Part shown: positions 34,766 to 43,565 of the stretch, in pieces
Position numbering within the stretch: the first letter of the stretch is position 1
Layout of the letters: every line of letters starts with the position of its first letter
Assembly (NCBI RefSeq): GCF_004347735.1
Contig: NZ_SLTI01000063.1
Span: 124,001 to 188,000, forward strand
From: Sulfuricurvum sp. IAE1
Lineage (GTDB): Bacteria; Campylobacterota; Campylobacteria; Campylobacterales; Sulfurimonadaceae
DNA length: 64,000 nt
Direction of reading: 5' to 3'
Made by a program: the position numbers and the translations under genes
Notes under the pieces: model-generated
Seen by the model: the letters and a program-made list of their open reading frames with translations, nothing else
Told to the model about the DNA's origin: nothing
Databases searched by the model: none

Positions 34766-36021
34766 CCCGTGTCGGCGTAATCGGGGTCGGGACGGTCGGC
34801 CGCTCCGTCGTTGAAATTCTCGAAGAGAACCGTTCGATTATCACCGCCCGTTCAGGGGAAGAGATTGTGGTCAAAAGCGGTGTCGTACGCAACCCCGAAA
34901 AAGTTTCAGACCTCTCAATCGCGATATCGCAAAATCCCGACGATATTCTCGACGATCCCGAAATCGACATCGTCGTAGAGTTGATGGGGGGGGTTGACCT
35001 GCCGCTGCAGGTAGTCCAAAAAGCGCTTCGTAACGGCAAAGCGGTTGTCACGGCGAACAAGGCGCTGCTGGCGTACCACCGTTACGCGCTCCAGGAGATC
35101 GCGGGGGACATCCCGTTCGAATTCGAAGCGAGCGTTGCGGGGGGGATACCGATCATCAACGCGCTGCGCGACGGTTTATCTGCGAACCACATCCTCTCAA
35201 TCACCGGGATCATGAACGGCACGTGCAATTTTATGCTGACCAAAATGATGAACGAAGGGGCGGCGTTTGAGACGGTACTGGCCGAAGCGCAGGCCCTGGG
35301 GTATGCCGAGGCCGATCCGACGTTCGATATCGGCGGCTTCGATGCGGCGCACAAGCTGCTGATCCTCGCGTCGATCGCGTACGGTATCGACGCGAAACCC
35401 GAGCAGATGCTGATCGAGGGGATCGAGGGGATCACACAGGCAGACATCGCATTTGCCAAAGAGTTCGGCTACACCATCAAACTTCTCGGGATCGCCAAAC
35501 GCGACGGTAACGAGGTCGAACTGCGCGTTCATGCGGCGCTGGTGAGCGAAGAGGCGATGATCGCGAAAATCGACGGCGTGATGAACGGCATCAGCGTCGT
35601 CGGCGACCGTGTCGGCGAAACCCTCTATTACGGTCCGGGTGCGGGCGGAAACGCGACGGCGAGCGCGGTGGTGGCCAACATCATCGATATTGTACGCTCG
35701 GGCAAACGATCGCCGATGCTGGGATTCAACCATCCGCTCGAAGAGGGGCTCCGCCTAAAATCCAGTGATGAAATCCGCTCCAAGTATTATTTGCGCCTGC
35801 GGGTGTCGGACAAACCCGGGATTCTGGCCCAGATCACCCAACTCTTCGCCGATCACGCGATCTCTATCGAAGCGGTGATTCAGCGCCCCTGCCAGAAAGA
35901 GTGCGCCCACCTATTGTTCGCGACCCATGAAGCGACCGAACGCTCGATCCGCGAAATGATGCTCCGGCTTGAAACGCTCTCCCCGGTTCTTGAAGCTCCG
36001 TTTATGATACGGATCGTATAA
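34762..36021 (+). CDS. hom: Homoserine dehydrogenase
   Basis: 419 residues from the GTG at 34762, overlapping the aminotransferase stop. NAD(P)-binding VGVIGVGTVGRSVVE at the N-terminus, then TANKALLAYH and EASVAGGIPIINALR around the active site, and GTCNFMLTKM. A C-terminal ACT domain (about 345-419; LRVSDKPGILAQITQLFADH) suggests feedback control by threonine. It reduces aspartate semialdehyde to homoserine for threonine and methionine. A strong hairpin follows its stop. Confidence 0.95.
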   Translation: MTRVGVIGVGTVGRSVVEILEENRSIITARSGEEIVVKSGVVRNPEKVSDLSIAISQNPDDILDDPEIDIVVELMGGVDLPLQVVQKALRNGKAVVTANKALLAYHRYALQEIAGDIPFEFEASVAGGIPIINALRDGLSANHILSITGIMNGTCNFMLTKMMNEGAAFETVLAEAQALGYAEADPTFDIGGFDAAHKLLILASIAYGIDAKPEQMLIEGIEGITQADIAFAKEFGYTIKLLGIAKRDGNEVELRVHAALVSEEAMIAKIDGVMNGISVVGDRVGETLYYGPGAGGNATASAVVANIIDIVRSGKRSPMLGFNHPLEEGLRLKSSDEIRSKYYLRLRVSDKPGILAQITQLFADHAISIEAVIQRPCQKECAHLLFATHEATERSIREMMLRLETLSPVLEAPFMIRIV

Positions 36022-36050
36022 GCGGAGCGCTCCGCTCCCCTCTTCTTTTC
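36021..36050 (+). terminator. Terminator after hom
   Basis: AGCGGAGCGCTCCGCT is a perfect 16-base palindrome that begins in the stop codon, followed by a pyrimidine-rich CCCCTCTTCTTTTCC. Confidence 0.6.
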
Positions 36051-36081
36051 CACCTTAATAAAAATTTAACATAAATTAATG

Positions 36082-36215
36082 TAACATACGCGTCCACTTT
36101 GCACACTCGGACACACAGGTTGAATGTTTCTCACTGTGTTTGACGCAGTCAGAAGTATTGGTGAGGTTTCGACCCACCTACGAGGGCAAGTGACCTAAAT
36201 GAACGGAGCCTACCG
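36082..36215 (+). promoter_or_regulatory. Promoter and structured leader of the alpha ribosomal operon
   Basis: A TAACAT -10-like element (36082-36087) is followed by about 125 bases of leader. The leader holds a stem GGTG(A)GG / CCCACC with loop TTTCGA at 36160-36178. A long structured 5' leader is where S4 or another ribosomal protein represses such operons, but I cannot show a pseudoknot by eye. Confidence 0.35.
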
Positions 36216-36329
36216 ATGAAAGTACGTTCTTCAGTGAAGAAAATGTGCGACGATTGCAAAATCATCAAGCGCAAAGGGGTAGTTCGCGTAATCTGCAAAA
36301 CCCCAAAACATAAACAAAGACAAGGATAA
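36216..36329 (+). CDS. rpmJ: 50S ribosomal protein L36
   Basis: 37 residues: begins [10 protein letters not shown], ends [10 protein letters not shown], with the zinc ligands C11, C14, C27 and H32. Too short for common ORF cut-offs. It sits 2 bases before rpsM, the usual first-to-second gene order of the alpha operon. Confidence 0.93.
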   Translation: MKVRSSVKKMCDDCKIIKRKGVVRVICKTPKHKQRQG

Positions 36330-36331
36330 GC

Positions 36332-36703
36332 ATGGCACGTATTGCTGGTGTAGACTTACCTAAGAAAAAACGGATCGAGTACGGTCTGACCTATATCTAC
36401 GGGATCGGACTTCATACGTCTCGCAAAATTTTGGATGCGACAGGGATCGATTACAATAAACGTGTATACGAACTCTCAGAAGACGAAGCGGCAACTATCG
36501 CCAAAGAGATCCGCAACAGCGGTATCGCGGTTGAGGGGGACCTTCGTAAAGAAGTCGCTATGGATATCAAAGCGTTGATGGACCTGGGTTCATACCGTGG
36601 TCTTCGTCACCGTAAAGGTCTTCCATGCCGCGGACAGAAAACGAAAACCAATGCACGCACACGCAAAGGTAAAAAGAAAACTGTCGGCTCGGCCACAAAG
36701 TAA
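36332..36703 (+). CDS. rpsM: 30S ribosomal protein S13
   Basis: 123 residues with the S13 pattern [25 protein letters not shown] and the C-terminal [20 protein letters not shown]. It contacts the tRNA in the 30S head. Preceded by AAGGATAAGC. Co-transcribed with rpsK 11 bases later. Confidence 0.97.
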   Translation: MARIAGVDLPKKKRIEYGLTYIYGIGLHTSRKILDATGIDYNKRVYELSEDEAATIAKEIRNSGIAVEGDLRKEVAMDIKALMDLGSYRGLRHRKGLPCRGQKTKTNARTRKGKKKTVGSATK

Positions 36704-36714
36704 GGGATTAGTGT

Positions 36715-37107
36715 ATGGCAAAAAGAAAAGCAACCCGTAAAAAAATCGTTAAAAAGAATATTGCCAAAGGTATCGTGCATATCCTGGCTTCATTCAATAA
36801 CACCCTCGTAACCGTCACCGACGAAATGGGGAACATGATCGCATGGAGTTCAGCAGGAAGCCTTGGTTTCAAAGGTTCTAAAAAATCGACTCCGTTCGCT
36901 GCGCAACAAGCAGTCGAAGCGGCAATGGAAAAAGCTATGGTCCACGGAATCAAAGAAGTGGGAATTAAAGTTCAAGGTCCTGGTTCAGGACGTGAAACTG
37001 CAGTTAAAAGTGTCGGCGCTATCGAGGGCGTACGCGTTTCTTTCATGAAAGACGTTACTCCTCTGCCACACAATGGATGTCGTGCGCCTAAGCGCCGTCG
37101 CGTGTAA
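36715..37107 (+). CDS. rpsK: 30S ribosomal protein S11
   Basis: 130 residues with [22 protein letters not shown] and the conserved end [15 protein letters not shown]. The extended basic N-terminus ([15 protein letters not shown]) is normal for the family. It forms part of the 30S platform. GGAGGTTTGTA after it is the ribosome site of rpsD. Confidence 0.97.
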   Translation: MAKRKATRKKIVKKNIAKGIVHILASFNNTLVTVTDEMGNMIAWSSAGSLGFKGSKKSTPFAAQQAVEAAMEKAMVHGIKEVGIKVQGPGSGRETAVKSVGAIEGVRVSFMKDVTPLPHNGCRAPKRRRV

Positions 37108-37118
37108 GGAGGTTTGTA

Positions 37119-37745
37119 ATGGCAAGATATAGAGGACCCGTAGAAAAAATCGAAAGAAGATTCGGAGTAAGCCTTGGACTTAAAGGTGAACGCCGTCTAG
37201 CAGGTAAAAGTGCCCTTGACAAACGTCCGTACGGACCTGGCCAGCATGGTCAGCGCCGCACTAAAATCTCAGAGTACGGTACACAGCTTCGCGAAAAACA
37301 AAAAGCGAAATTCATGTACGGTCTGAGCGAAAAACAGATGCGTTCACTGTTCGCCGAAGCGAAACGCCGCACGGGTAACACCGGTACCAACCTGGTAATT
37401 CTCCTTGAGCAGCGCCTTGACAACGTTGTCTACCGCATGGGCTTCGCGACAACTCGTCGTTTCGCTCGCCAGCTGGTCAACCACGGCCACATTCTGGTAG
37501 ACGGAAAACGTGTTGATATCCCTTCTTACCGTGTAAAACCGGGCCAAAAAGTGGAAATTCACGAGAAAAGCAAAAAGAACAACCAGATCGTTCGTGCGGT
37601 TGAATTGACTAACCAAACCGGCCTTGCTCCATGGGTTGATATCGACCAGGACAAAGTTTTCGGTATCTTTACACGTCTTCCTGAGCGTGAAGAAGTTGTG
37701 ATCCCTGTTGAGGAACGTCTAATCGTCGAGCTTTACTCGAAATAA
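37119..37745 (+). CDS. rpsD: 30S ribosomal protein S4
   Basis: 208 residues. [22 protein letters not shown] at the N-terminus and the S4 RNA-binding domain ([20 protein letters not shown], about 95-115) are clear. No zinc-binding N-terminal cysteines, so the C-minus type. In many bacteria S4 is the feedback repressor of this operon. Confidence 0.97.
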   Translation: MARYRGPVEKIERRFGVSLGLKGERRLAGKSALDKRPYGPGQHGQRRTKISEYGTQLREKQKAKFMYGLSEKQMRSLFAEAKRRTGNTGTNLVILLEQRLDNVVYRMGFATTRRFARQLVNHGHILVDGKRVDIPSYRVKPGQKVEIHEKSKKNNQIVRAVELTNQTGLAPWVDIDQDKVFGIFTRLPEREEVVIPVEERLIVELYSK

Positions 37746-37768
37746 TCATTAAAGAAAGGGCGCTCAGC

Positions 37769-38761
37769 ATGAAAAAAATTAAAACATCACCGCTTCTTCC
37801 GAAAGAGTTTGTCGTCGAGCAAATCAACGCGAACGAAGCGAACATTATTGCCTATCCGTTTGAAACCGGTTTTGCGGTTTCACTCGCCCACCCACTGCGC
37901 CGCTTTTTGCTCAGCAGTTCCGTGGGATATGCTCCGATCGGAATCAAAATCGAAGGGGCAAAGCATGAGTTTGACTCAGTACGCGGGATGCTCGAAGACA
38001 TTTCGGATTTCATCATCAACCTCAAAGGGGTACGTTTCAAACTGAAAAACGGCCTCAAAGAAAAAGAGATCACCTACAGTTTCGCAGGCCCTTGCGAAAT
38101 CAGTGGACGCGATCTGGACAATGATGATGTCGAAGTGGTAACGCCGAACGCGTTTTTGGCCACGCTGAACGAAGATGCGAATCTGAACTTCACGGTCAAA
38201 ATCCATCAGGGTATCGGATACGTTCCGAGCGAAGACGTCCGTGATATGCTGGGTGAAGGTTTCATCGCGCTCGACGCGTTCTTCACACCGGTACGCCGCG
38301 CGACCTATTCGATCGAAAACGTCCTTGTCGAAGACAACCCTAACTTCGAAAAAGTGATCATCAACATCGTAACTGACGGTCAGATTACCCCGGTTGATGC
38401 GTTTAAAAACGCATTGGAAGTGATGTACGCTCAAATGGCTGTATTCAACAGTGAAGTGAGCATCAAAGCTCCTGCCGTGTCTGAGCGCGCCGACGAGCAT
38501 CCCGAACTCAAACGTTTGGGCGCACGTATCGAAGAACTCGGGCTGAGTGCCCGCAGTTTCAACTGTCTGGACCGCTCGAACATCAAATACATCGGCGAAA
38601 TCGTCATGATGAGCCAGAATGATTTGAAAGAGGTTAAAAACCTCGGTAAAAAATCGTTCGAAGAGATTTTGGAAAAAATCAATGAGTACGGTTATACCGT
38701 CGGTCAAGAATTGAGCGATGACCTGGTCAGCGCGATCAAAAAGAAAATTGAAGCTGAATAA
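37769..38761 (+). CDS. rpoA: DNA-directed RNA polymerase alpha subunit
   Basis: 330 residues, full length. The N-terminal assembly domain has [18 protein letters not shown] (35-52). The C-terminal domain that binds UP elements and activators includes [20 protein letters not shown] and [14 protein letters not shown] (about 265-300). Usual place between rpsD and rplQ. Confidence 0.97.
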   Translation: MKKIKTSPLLPKEFVVEQINANEANIIAYPFETGFAVSLAHPLRRFLLSSSVGYAPIGIKIEGAKHEFDSVRGMLEDISDFIINLKGVRFKLKNGLKEKEITYSFAGPCEISGRDLDNDDVEVVTPNAFLATLNEDANLNFTVKIHQGIGYVPSEDVRDMLGEGFIALDAFFTPVRRATYSIENVLVEDNPNFEKVIINIVTDGQITPVDAFKNALEVMYAQMAVFNSEVSIKAPAVSERADEHPELKRLGARIEELGLSARSFNCLDRSNIKYIGEIVMMSQNDLKEVKNLGKKSFEEILEKINEYGYTVGQELSDDLVSAIKKKIEAE

Positions 38762-38787
38762 GCTTAGAAAACAAGAGGAAGTATCTT

Positions 38788-39138
38788 ATGAGACATCGTC
38801 ACGGATACCGCAAACTCGGTCGGACAAGCGCGCACCGCGCTGCTTTGTTGAAAAACCTGAGCATTGCGTTGATTGAAAACGGCAAAATCGAAACGACTTT
38901 GGTGAAAGCCAAAGAACTCCGCTCTTTCGCGGAAAAACTGATTACAACCGCACGTGCGGGTGACGCAAACGCGCACCGCGCCATTTTCGCGGTTCTTCAG
39001 AACAAAGAAGCGACAAAAACTCTGATGAACGAAGTCGCTCCCAAATACACCGAGCGCAACGGCGGTTATACCCGTATCGTTAAAACTCGTATCCGCCGCG
39101 GTGACGCTACGCCGATGGCATACATTGAACTCGTATAA
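38788..39138 (+). CDS. rplQ: 50S ribosomal protein L17
   Basis: 116 residues beginning [20 protein letters not shown], the L17 signature, and ending in [16 protein letters not shown]. Last gene of the alpha operon; its stop lies in the loop of a hairpin. AAGAGGAAG precedes the start. Confidence 0.96.
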   Translation: MRHRHGYRKLGRTSAHRAALLKNLSIALIENGKIETTLVKAKELRSFAEKLITTARAGDANAHRAIFAVLQNKEATKTLMNEVAPKYTERNGGYTRIVKTRIRRGDATPMAYIELV

Positions 39139-39148
39139 CGAGTTCAAT
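39124..39148 (+). terminator. Hairpin over the rplQ stop codon
   Basis: ATTGAACTCG and CGAGTTCAAT form a perfect 10-bp stem around TATAA, which contains the stop codon. There is no T-run after it, so it could be a terminator, an RNA-processing site or a 3' stabiliser. Confidence 0.35.
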
Positions 39149-39234
39149 ACCCACCCGCTTAAATCGAGCTTCGCTCTAAAACTATCACAATGCTATTAGT
39201 CCTTGTTTAGCCCTTTTTTCCTATTATAATAGAC

Positions 39235-39240
39235 ACTTTA
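39235..39240 (+). promoter_or_regulatory. -10 element for nfu
   Basis: TATAAT preceded by CCCTTTTTTCCTAT, a T-rich promoter of the Campylobacterota type, 21 bases before the ATG at 39261. Confidence 0.5.
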
Positions 39241-39260
39241 TTATCCCGTGTATCAAAGGC

Positions 39261-39545
39261 ATGCAAACAATGATTCCATTTACCGATGAAGAATTAATCC
39301 AGCCGGTCAGCCGCGTTATCGACAAAATCAGACCTTCTCTTGCCCTTGACGGAGGGGATATCGCCTTTTTGACCGTTAAAAACGGAACGATTTATGTACA
39401 GCTTCAGGGAGCGTGTGTCGGTTGCGCCAGCAGCGGAAACACGTTAAAGTACGGCGTAGAGCGTCAGCTCCGTATGGATATCCATCCTGAACTGGTGGTG
39501 ATTAACGTTCCGCACGGGATGGAAAATCAGATCGACGCATTATAA
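39261..39545 (+). CDS. NifU-like C-terminal domain protein (Fe-S carrier, Nfu type)
   Basis: 94 residues. The motif ALDGGDIAFLTVKNGTIYVQ then CVGCASS holds the CxxC that carries a 4Fe-4S cluster between subunits. It delivers clusters to target proteins in the cytoplasm. Stand-alone Nfu domain with no scaffold domain. It has its own promoter and lies just before a TPR gene. Confidence 0.9.
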   Translation: MQTMIPFTDEELIQPVSRVIDKIRPSLALDGGDIAFLTVKNGTIYVQLQGACVGCASSGNTLKYGVERQLRMDIHPELVVINVPHGMENQIDAL

Positions 39546-39593
39546 TTTCACGGCGTATGTCGATATAGTATTAAACTTCAGGAGGGATTATTT

Positions 39594-40187
39594 ATGAAAA
39601 CGATCCAACTATCCAAAACCCTCGGACAAGCCAACGACTATTTTCTCGCAGGACAGTATTCGGATGCGCTCAGAGAATATTCTCTGGCCCTCAAAGATTA
39701 CCCTGACTGTAAAGAAGCCTATAACGGCGCCATCCTCGCCGACATGGCGATGGGCGGTGAAGCCGGAGCCGAGGCGCTTTTTGATTATTACACCATTTTA
39801 CGCAGCGAAGATGCCGAACAGGCGGACATTGTCATTTCCGAGATTCTCGAAACGATGGACGGGACACTCGAACAGCTTTCCGGCCTATTCGACGAAACAA
39901 TCAAGCAGCGTCTGGCGTACGAAGACGGCATTATGTACAACGAGTTCAAGGAACTGGTGAAAGACGACAGCGATTTTAACCGTATTTTCGAAAACATCAT
40001 GTTCTCAACCCGTGTTATCATTACGGAAAAAGAAGATTTCGTCGATTTTTTGGACAATCTGATCGATCACGGATACAAAGAGATGGCATTAAGCTACCTT
40101 GAAAGCGCCCTGGGCGTCTATCCGAACGACCGGCAGTTGCGCAATCTCCTTCGACGGCTTGCCAAAGGGAAAAATCTTGAAAATTGA
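39594..40187 (+). CDS. TPR-like helical protein of unknown function
   Basis: 197 residues, wholly helical. TPR-like repeats are visible near the N-terminus (ANDYFLAGQYSDALREYSLALKDYP, residues 13-38 in part) and the C-terminus (YKEMALSYLESALGVYPNDRQLR). GGAGGGATT precedes the ATG. The murE start lies inside its 3' end, so the two are coupled. A scaffold for cell-wall or other proteins is possible but not shown. Confidence 0.6.
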   Translation: MKTIQLSKTLGQANDYFLAGQYSDALREYSLALKDYPDCKEAYNGAILADMAMGGEAGAEALFDYYTILRSEDAEQADIVISEILETMDGTLEQLSGLFDETIKQRLAYEDGIMYNEFKELVKDDSDFNRIFENIMFSTRVIITEKEDFVDFLDNLIDHGYKEMALSYLESALGVYPNDRQLRNLLRRLAKGKNLEN

Positions 40188-41472
40188 AGTCAATACGCCG
40201 GAATTTCGCTATATCAGCGAAAACTCGGCGGAATGCGGCAGCGACTGCGCATTCGTCCTCACCAAACAAAACGAAAAATACGCCGAAGACGCCCGAAGCA
40301 AAGGTGCGGCGGCATTCATCACACCGAGCGAAGCGTGGAATCTTCTGCGGCTGGAACGGATCAAGGTTGTCGGTATCACCGGTACCAACGGGAAAACGAC
40401 GACCGCAAGCGCCATCTATTCGTTGCTCCTTGATCTGGGGCACAAAGCGGCGATGCAGGGGACGCGCGGTTTTTTCATGAACGATGCGCCGGTCGAGGGG
40501 AAAACACTCACGACACCTACCGTTCTCAATACCTACCGCCATATGCTCGAAGCGATCGGCGAAGGGTGCGAATATTTCGTCATGGAGGTGAGCTCACACG
40601 CGATCGAACAAGAGAGGATCGCGGGGATAGGGTTCGAACTGAAAATCCTCACCAACATCACGCAAGACCATCTCGATTACCATGAGAGTCTTGAAGAATA
40701 TGTCCGGATCAAAAATCTTTTTTTTGCCGACGAAGCGAGAAAACTGATTAACAAAGACGAACCCAAAGCGCAGTTCAACATCAAAAACGCCTATACCTAC
40801 GGTGTCGAAAACCCAGCGACGTACAAGATCGTTGCTTATTCCCTGAACAACGGCGTCAGCGGCGTGTTGAAACATTTTGAAGAGCTTGTGACGTTCGAAT
40901 CTTCGCTGCACGGTTTTTTTAATCTTTACAATATCACAGCGGCGATGGCGGCAGTCCATCTGGTGAGCGGCGAAAGCCTGGAAAAAATCGCCGAAGCCCT
41001 GGAAAATTTCGGCGGGGTGAGCGGACGGATGGAGGTGGTCAGCACCGATCCCCTCGTTATCGTCGATTTCGCCCATACCCCCGATGGAATGGAACAGGTG
41101 CTGGGAGCGCTGAAGGAAAAAGAGGTTCTGGTTGTTTTCGGCGCCGGTGGGGACCGAGACCGCAGCAAACGCCCCCTTATGGGACGCGTCGCGTCGGCAT
41201 ACGCCAAAAAACTTTACGTTACCAGCGACAATCCCCGTTTCGAAGATCCCGATGCGATCATAGAGGATATCTTGGCGGGTATCGAGGACAAAAGCAACGT
41301 CTATGTTGACGTCAACCGGCGCAACGCGATTGCCCAGGCCCTTCGCGAGCGAAGCGGGGATGAAGTGGTACTCATCCTGGGCAAAGGGGACGAAACCGCG
41401 CAGATCATCTACGACCAGCACCTTCCTTTCGACGACCGCGTTGTTGCGCGGGAACTTTTGGAACAAAGGTAA
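40177..41472 (+). CDS. murE: UDP-N-acetylmuramyl-tripeptide synthetase
   Basis: 431 residues from a TTG at 40177 with AAAGGGA upstream; this gives the start KIEVNTPEFRYIS and overlaps the TPR gene by 11 bases. Mur-ligase motifs: VGITGTNGKTTTASAIYSLL (ATP loop), EVSSHAIEQERI, NITQDHLDYH, SGRMEVV, FAHTPDGMEQVL, and GDRDRSKRP. It adds the third stem-peptide residue, probably meso-diaminopimelate. It is shorter than E. coli MurE at the N-terminal domain. Confidence 0.92.
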   Translation: MKIEVNTPEFRYISENSAECGSDCAFVLTKQNEKYAEDARSKGAAAFITPSEAWNLLRLERIKVVGITGTNGKTTTASAIYSLLLDLGHKAAMQGTRGFFMNDAPVEGKTLTTPTVLNTYRHMLEAIGEGCEYFVMEVSSHAIEQERIAGIGFELKILTNITQDHLDYHESLEEYVRIKNLFFADEARKLINKDEPKAQFNIKNAYTYGVENPATYKIVAYSLNNGVSGVLKHFEELVTFESSLHGFFNLYNITAAMAAVHLVSGESLEKIAEALENFGGVSGRMEVVSTDPLVIVDFAHTPDGMEQVLGALKEKEVLVVFGAGGDRDRSKRPLMGRVASAYAKKLYVTSDNPRFEDPDAIIEDILAGIEDKSNVYVDVNRRNAIAQALRERSGDEVVLILGKGDETAQIIYDQHLPFDDRVVARELLEQR

Positions 41473-41543
41473 CACTCGACTAAAATACCCCTTAAAAGGT
41501 AGAGTTGCGTAACAGAGCTTAATCTCTGCACGCCGATTTTGGC

Positions 41544-41549
41544 TATAAT
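41544..41549 (+). promoter_or_regulatory. -10 element before the ferredoxin-panD operon
   Basis: TATAAT in TTTTGGCTATAATGCC, 53 bases before the ferredoxin start. Confidence 0.45.
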
Positions 41550-41601
41550 GCCGATACTATTTTCCGGTGCGGAATGCACCGCACTATTCAAGGAGGGTTC
41601 G

Positions 41602-41976
41602 ATGGGTATCCCACAACCGGCTTTTTATATTTTCAAATGCGAGCAAAGCTCCCCTCCGGGTATGCCCAAACCAAGCTGCGTGAATCCCCAGACACAGGAT
41701 ATTTTCCAGCATTTGGCGCAGACGTTGATGCAAAAAGGGCTGATCGCGACGGTCCAGCCGATCCGTACGTCGTGCATGAACCGCTGTAACGTGGGGCCTG
41801 TAATGCTCGTTGAACCCGGCCACGTGATGTACGCTGGGCTGACCAAAGAGAAAATCAACGAGATCATCGACCGCCATATCATCGGCGGCGAAGTCGTGCA
41901 GGAGTACGTGATCCCCGCCGAGTTGTGGGATGCACCGATTACCCCTGCGGACATGATGAAGCAGATGGGTCGTTAA
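41602..41976 (+). CDS. Thioredoxin-like 2Fe-2S ferredoxin
   Basis: 124 residues from the ATG at 41602, which has AAGGAGGG seven bases upstream; longer forms in the frame lack a ribosome site. Cluster cysteines are spaced as in the thioredoxin-like family: [14 protein letters not shown], then CMNRC. The rest ([25 protein letters not shown]) matches the family. Electron carrier in the cytoplasm; partner unknown. Starts a tight run: ferredoxin, panD, ybaB. Confidence 0.85.
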   Translation: MGIPQPAFYIFKCEQSSPPGMPKPSCVNPQTQDIFQHLAQTLMQKGLIATVQPIRTSCMNRCNVGPVMLVEPGHVMYAGLTKEKINEIIDRHIIGGEVVQEYVIPAELWDAPITPADMMKQMGR

Positions 41977-41980
41977 AACG

Positions 41981-42346
41981 ATGCTGATCGAAATGCTCTA
42001 CAGCAAAATTCACCGTGCGACGGTGACCGATGCCAACCTCAACTACGTCGGTTCGATTACGATCGACGAAGAGCTTCTCGAGGCTTCCAAAATGCGCGTC
42101 GGACAGAAAGTCGAAATCCTCAACATCAACAACGGTGAGCGGTTTTCGACTTACGTAATCCTCGGTGAACGCGGCAAACGGGATATCTGTCTCAACGGCG
42201 CCGCAGCGCGAAAAGTCCACAAAGGGGACAAAATCATCATCGTCGCCTACGCCACCTATAACGACGCTGAGCTGGAAAACTACAAACCCACCGTCGTGCT
42301 GGTCGACGACGAAAACGGCATTACCGACATTATCGAGAAGATCTGA
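41981..42346 (+). CDS. panD: Aspartate 1-decarboxylase
   Basis: 121 residues. The self-cleavage site is G24-S25 in NYVGSITID, which creates the pyruvoyl group, and the active-site region [20 protein letters not shown] follows. It makes beta-alanine for pantothenate and CoA. Overlaps the next start by one base (TGATG). Confidence 0.95.
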   Translation: MLIEMLYSKIHRATVTDANLNYVGSITIDEELLEASKMRVGQKVEILNINNGERFSTYVILGERGKRDICLNGAAARKVHKGDKIIIVAYATYNDAELENYKPTVVLVDDENGITDIIEKI

Positions 42347-42651
42347 TGTTCGGCAATCTCTCAGAGATGGGGAAGATGTTCGAAGCGCTCCAGTCGCAGG
42401 CTAAAGCGATGGACGAAGAACTCTCCGAACGCCGTTATACGATCAAAAGCGGCGGCGGAATGGTCAAGCTTACCCTCAACGGCAAAGGGGAAGCCCTCGA
42501 TCTGGAAATCGACGATTCGTTACTTGAAGATAAATCTTCCCTCCAAATTATTCTCCTCTCGACGATTTCAGATGCGTACAAAATGGTCGAAGACAATAAA
42601 AAACAGCATGCCCTCGGCATGCTCGGAGGGATGAACCCGTTTACGAAATAA
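42346..42651 (+). CDS. YbaB/EbfC-type nucleoid-associated protein
   Basis: 101 residues with the family pattern: a helical opening (LSEMGKMFEALQSQAKAMDEEL), the strand motif SGGGMVKLTLNGKGEALDLEID, and a C-terminal helix rich in Asp/Lys. Dimeric DNA-binding protein, usually near recR and dnaX, but here after panD. The start shares a base with the panD stop. Confidence 0.85.
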   Translation: MFGNLSEMGKMFEALQSQAKAMDEELSERRYTIKSGGGMVKLTLNGKGEALDLEIDDSLLEDKSSLQIILLSTISDAYKMVEDNKKQHALGMLGGMNPFTK

Positions 42652-42674
42652 ACGGGATAAAAGCTCCGGGATGG

Positions 42675-42680
42675 TACAAT
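42675..42680 (+). promoter_or_regulatory. Possible -10 element before the polyprenyl synthase
   Basis: TACAAT in ATGGTACAATTTCG, 30 bases ahead of the ATG at 42711. Confidence 0.3.
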
Positions 42681-42710
42681 TTCGCCAAAAAAGGGGAAAG
42701 GTAGCGGGTC

Positions 42711-43565
42711 ATGGAAGCGTTTGAAGCCTATCTGTCGGCACATCTCCCCTCCGCTGCGAGTTTTCATCCCCATTATGAGCTTTCATTACGCCAGATGCTT
42801 CAGGGGGGAGGAAAGCGGTTTCGTCCCGCATTGCTGCTGGGTGTCGTGCGCGCGTTTAATCCTCTGATGGTAGAGAGTGCCTATCCCGTAGCCCTTTCGC
42901 TTGAGCTGCTTCATACCTATTCGCTGATACATGACGATTTGCCCGCTATGGACAATGCCGATCTGCGCCGTGGGATGCCGACGTTGCACACGACGTACGA
43001 TGAAGTAAGCGCTATTCTTGCGGGCGATGCGCTCAATACCTATGCGTTCGAGGTACTCTCCAACGCACCGCTGAGCGACCGTGTCATCGTCAAGCTGGTG
43101 CGCGAACTTTCCGCCAGCGGAGGAGCCTCGGGGATGGTGCTGGGACAGGCGATCGACTGCTATTTTGAAAATACTCCGCTGGACGTGGAGCAGGTCCGTT
43201 TTCTCCATATTCACAAAACGGGGAAATTGATCGCCGCGTCGCTTAAAATGGGGGCCATCGTGGCCGGCCGCGACGATATGGCCGACCGGCTCTACGATTT
43301 CGGGATCGATCTTGGGTTGCTGTTTCAGATTCAAGACGACATTCTCGACGTCACGATGAGCAGCGAAGAGGCGGGCAAAACGACGAACAACGATTCGGCA
43401 AAAAACAGTTTCGTGACACTGCTTGGTTTTGATGAGGCGCTGGCGCAGGCGGATGAGCTTGCGCGCAAACTGCTGGAACGGATGGAGAGTTTTGATGAGA
43501 GTTTACGGCGTGAGCTCTCACCAACACTGGTCCACTACATTAATCGACATAAGGAACAACTATGA
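42711..43565 (+). CDS. ispA: Farnesyl/geranyl diphosphate synthase
   Basis: 284 residues. First aspartate-rich motif DDLPAMDNAD in SLIHDDLPAMDNADLRR, and second QDDILD. GGGKRFRPALLLG and LHIHKTGKLI complete the family pattern. The two bulky-side residues before the first motif (HTYSLIH) are of the farnesyl-type. Supplies C15 precursor for quinones and undecaprenyl phosphate. Overlaps the tkt start by four bases. Confidence 0.9.
   Translation: MEAFEAYLSAHLPSAASFHPHYELSLRQMLQGGGKRFRPALLLGVVRAFNPLMVESAYPVALSLELLHTYSLIHDDLPAMDNADLRRGMPTLHTTYDEVSAILAGDALNTYAFEVLSNAPLSDRVIVKLVRELSASGGASGMVLGQAIDCYFENTPLDVEQVRFLHIHKTGKLIAASLKMGAIVAGRDDMADRLYDFGIDLGLLFQIQDDILDVTMSSEEAGKTTNNDSAKNSFVTLLGFDEALAQADELARKLLERMESFDESLRRELSPTLVHYINRHKEQL

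Noticed and set aside
40099-40176. ATG start of murE at 40099
   Set aside because: It would overlap the TPR gene by about 90 bases and the extra residues do not look like MurE; the TTG at 40177 fits better.
41473-41601. Extra small gene between murE and the ferredoxin
   Set aside because: The in-frame extension of the ferredoxin ORF here has no ribosome site; the segment holds a promoter instead.
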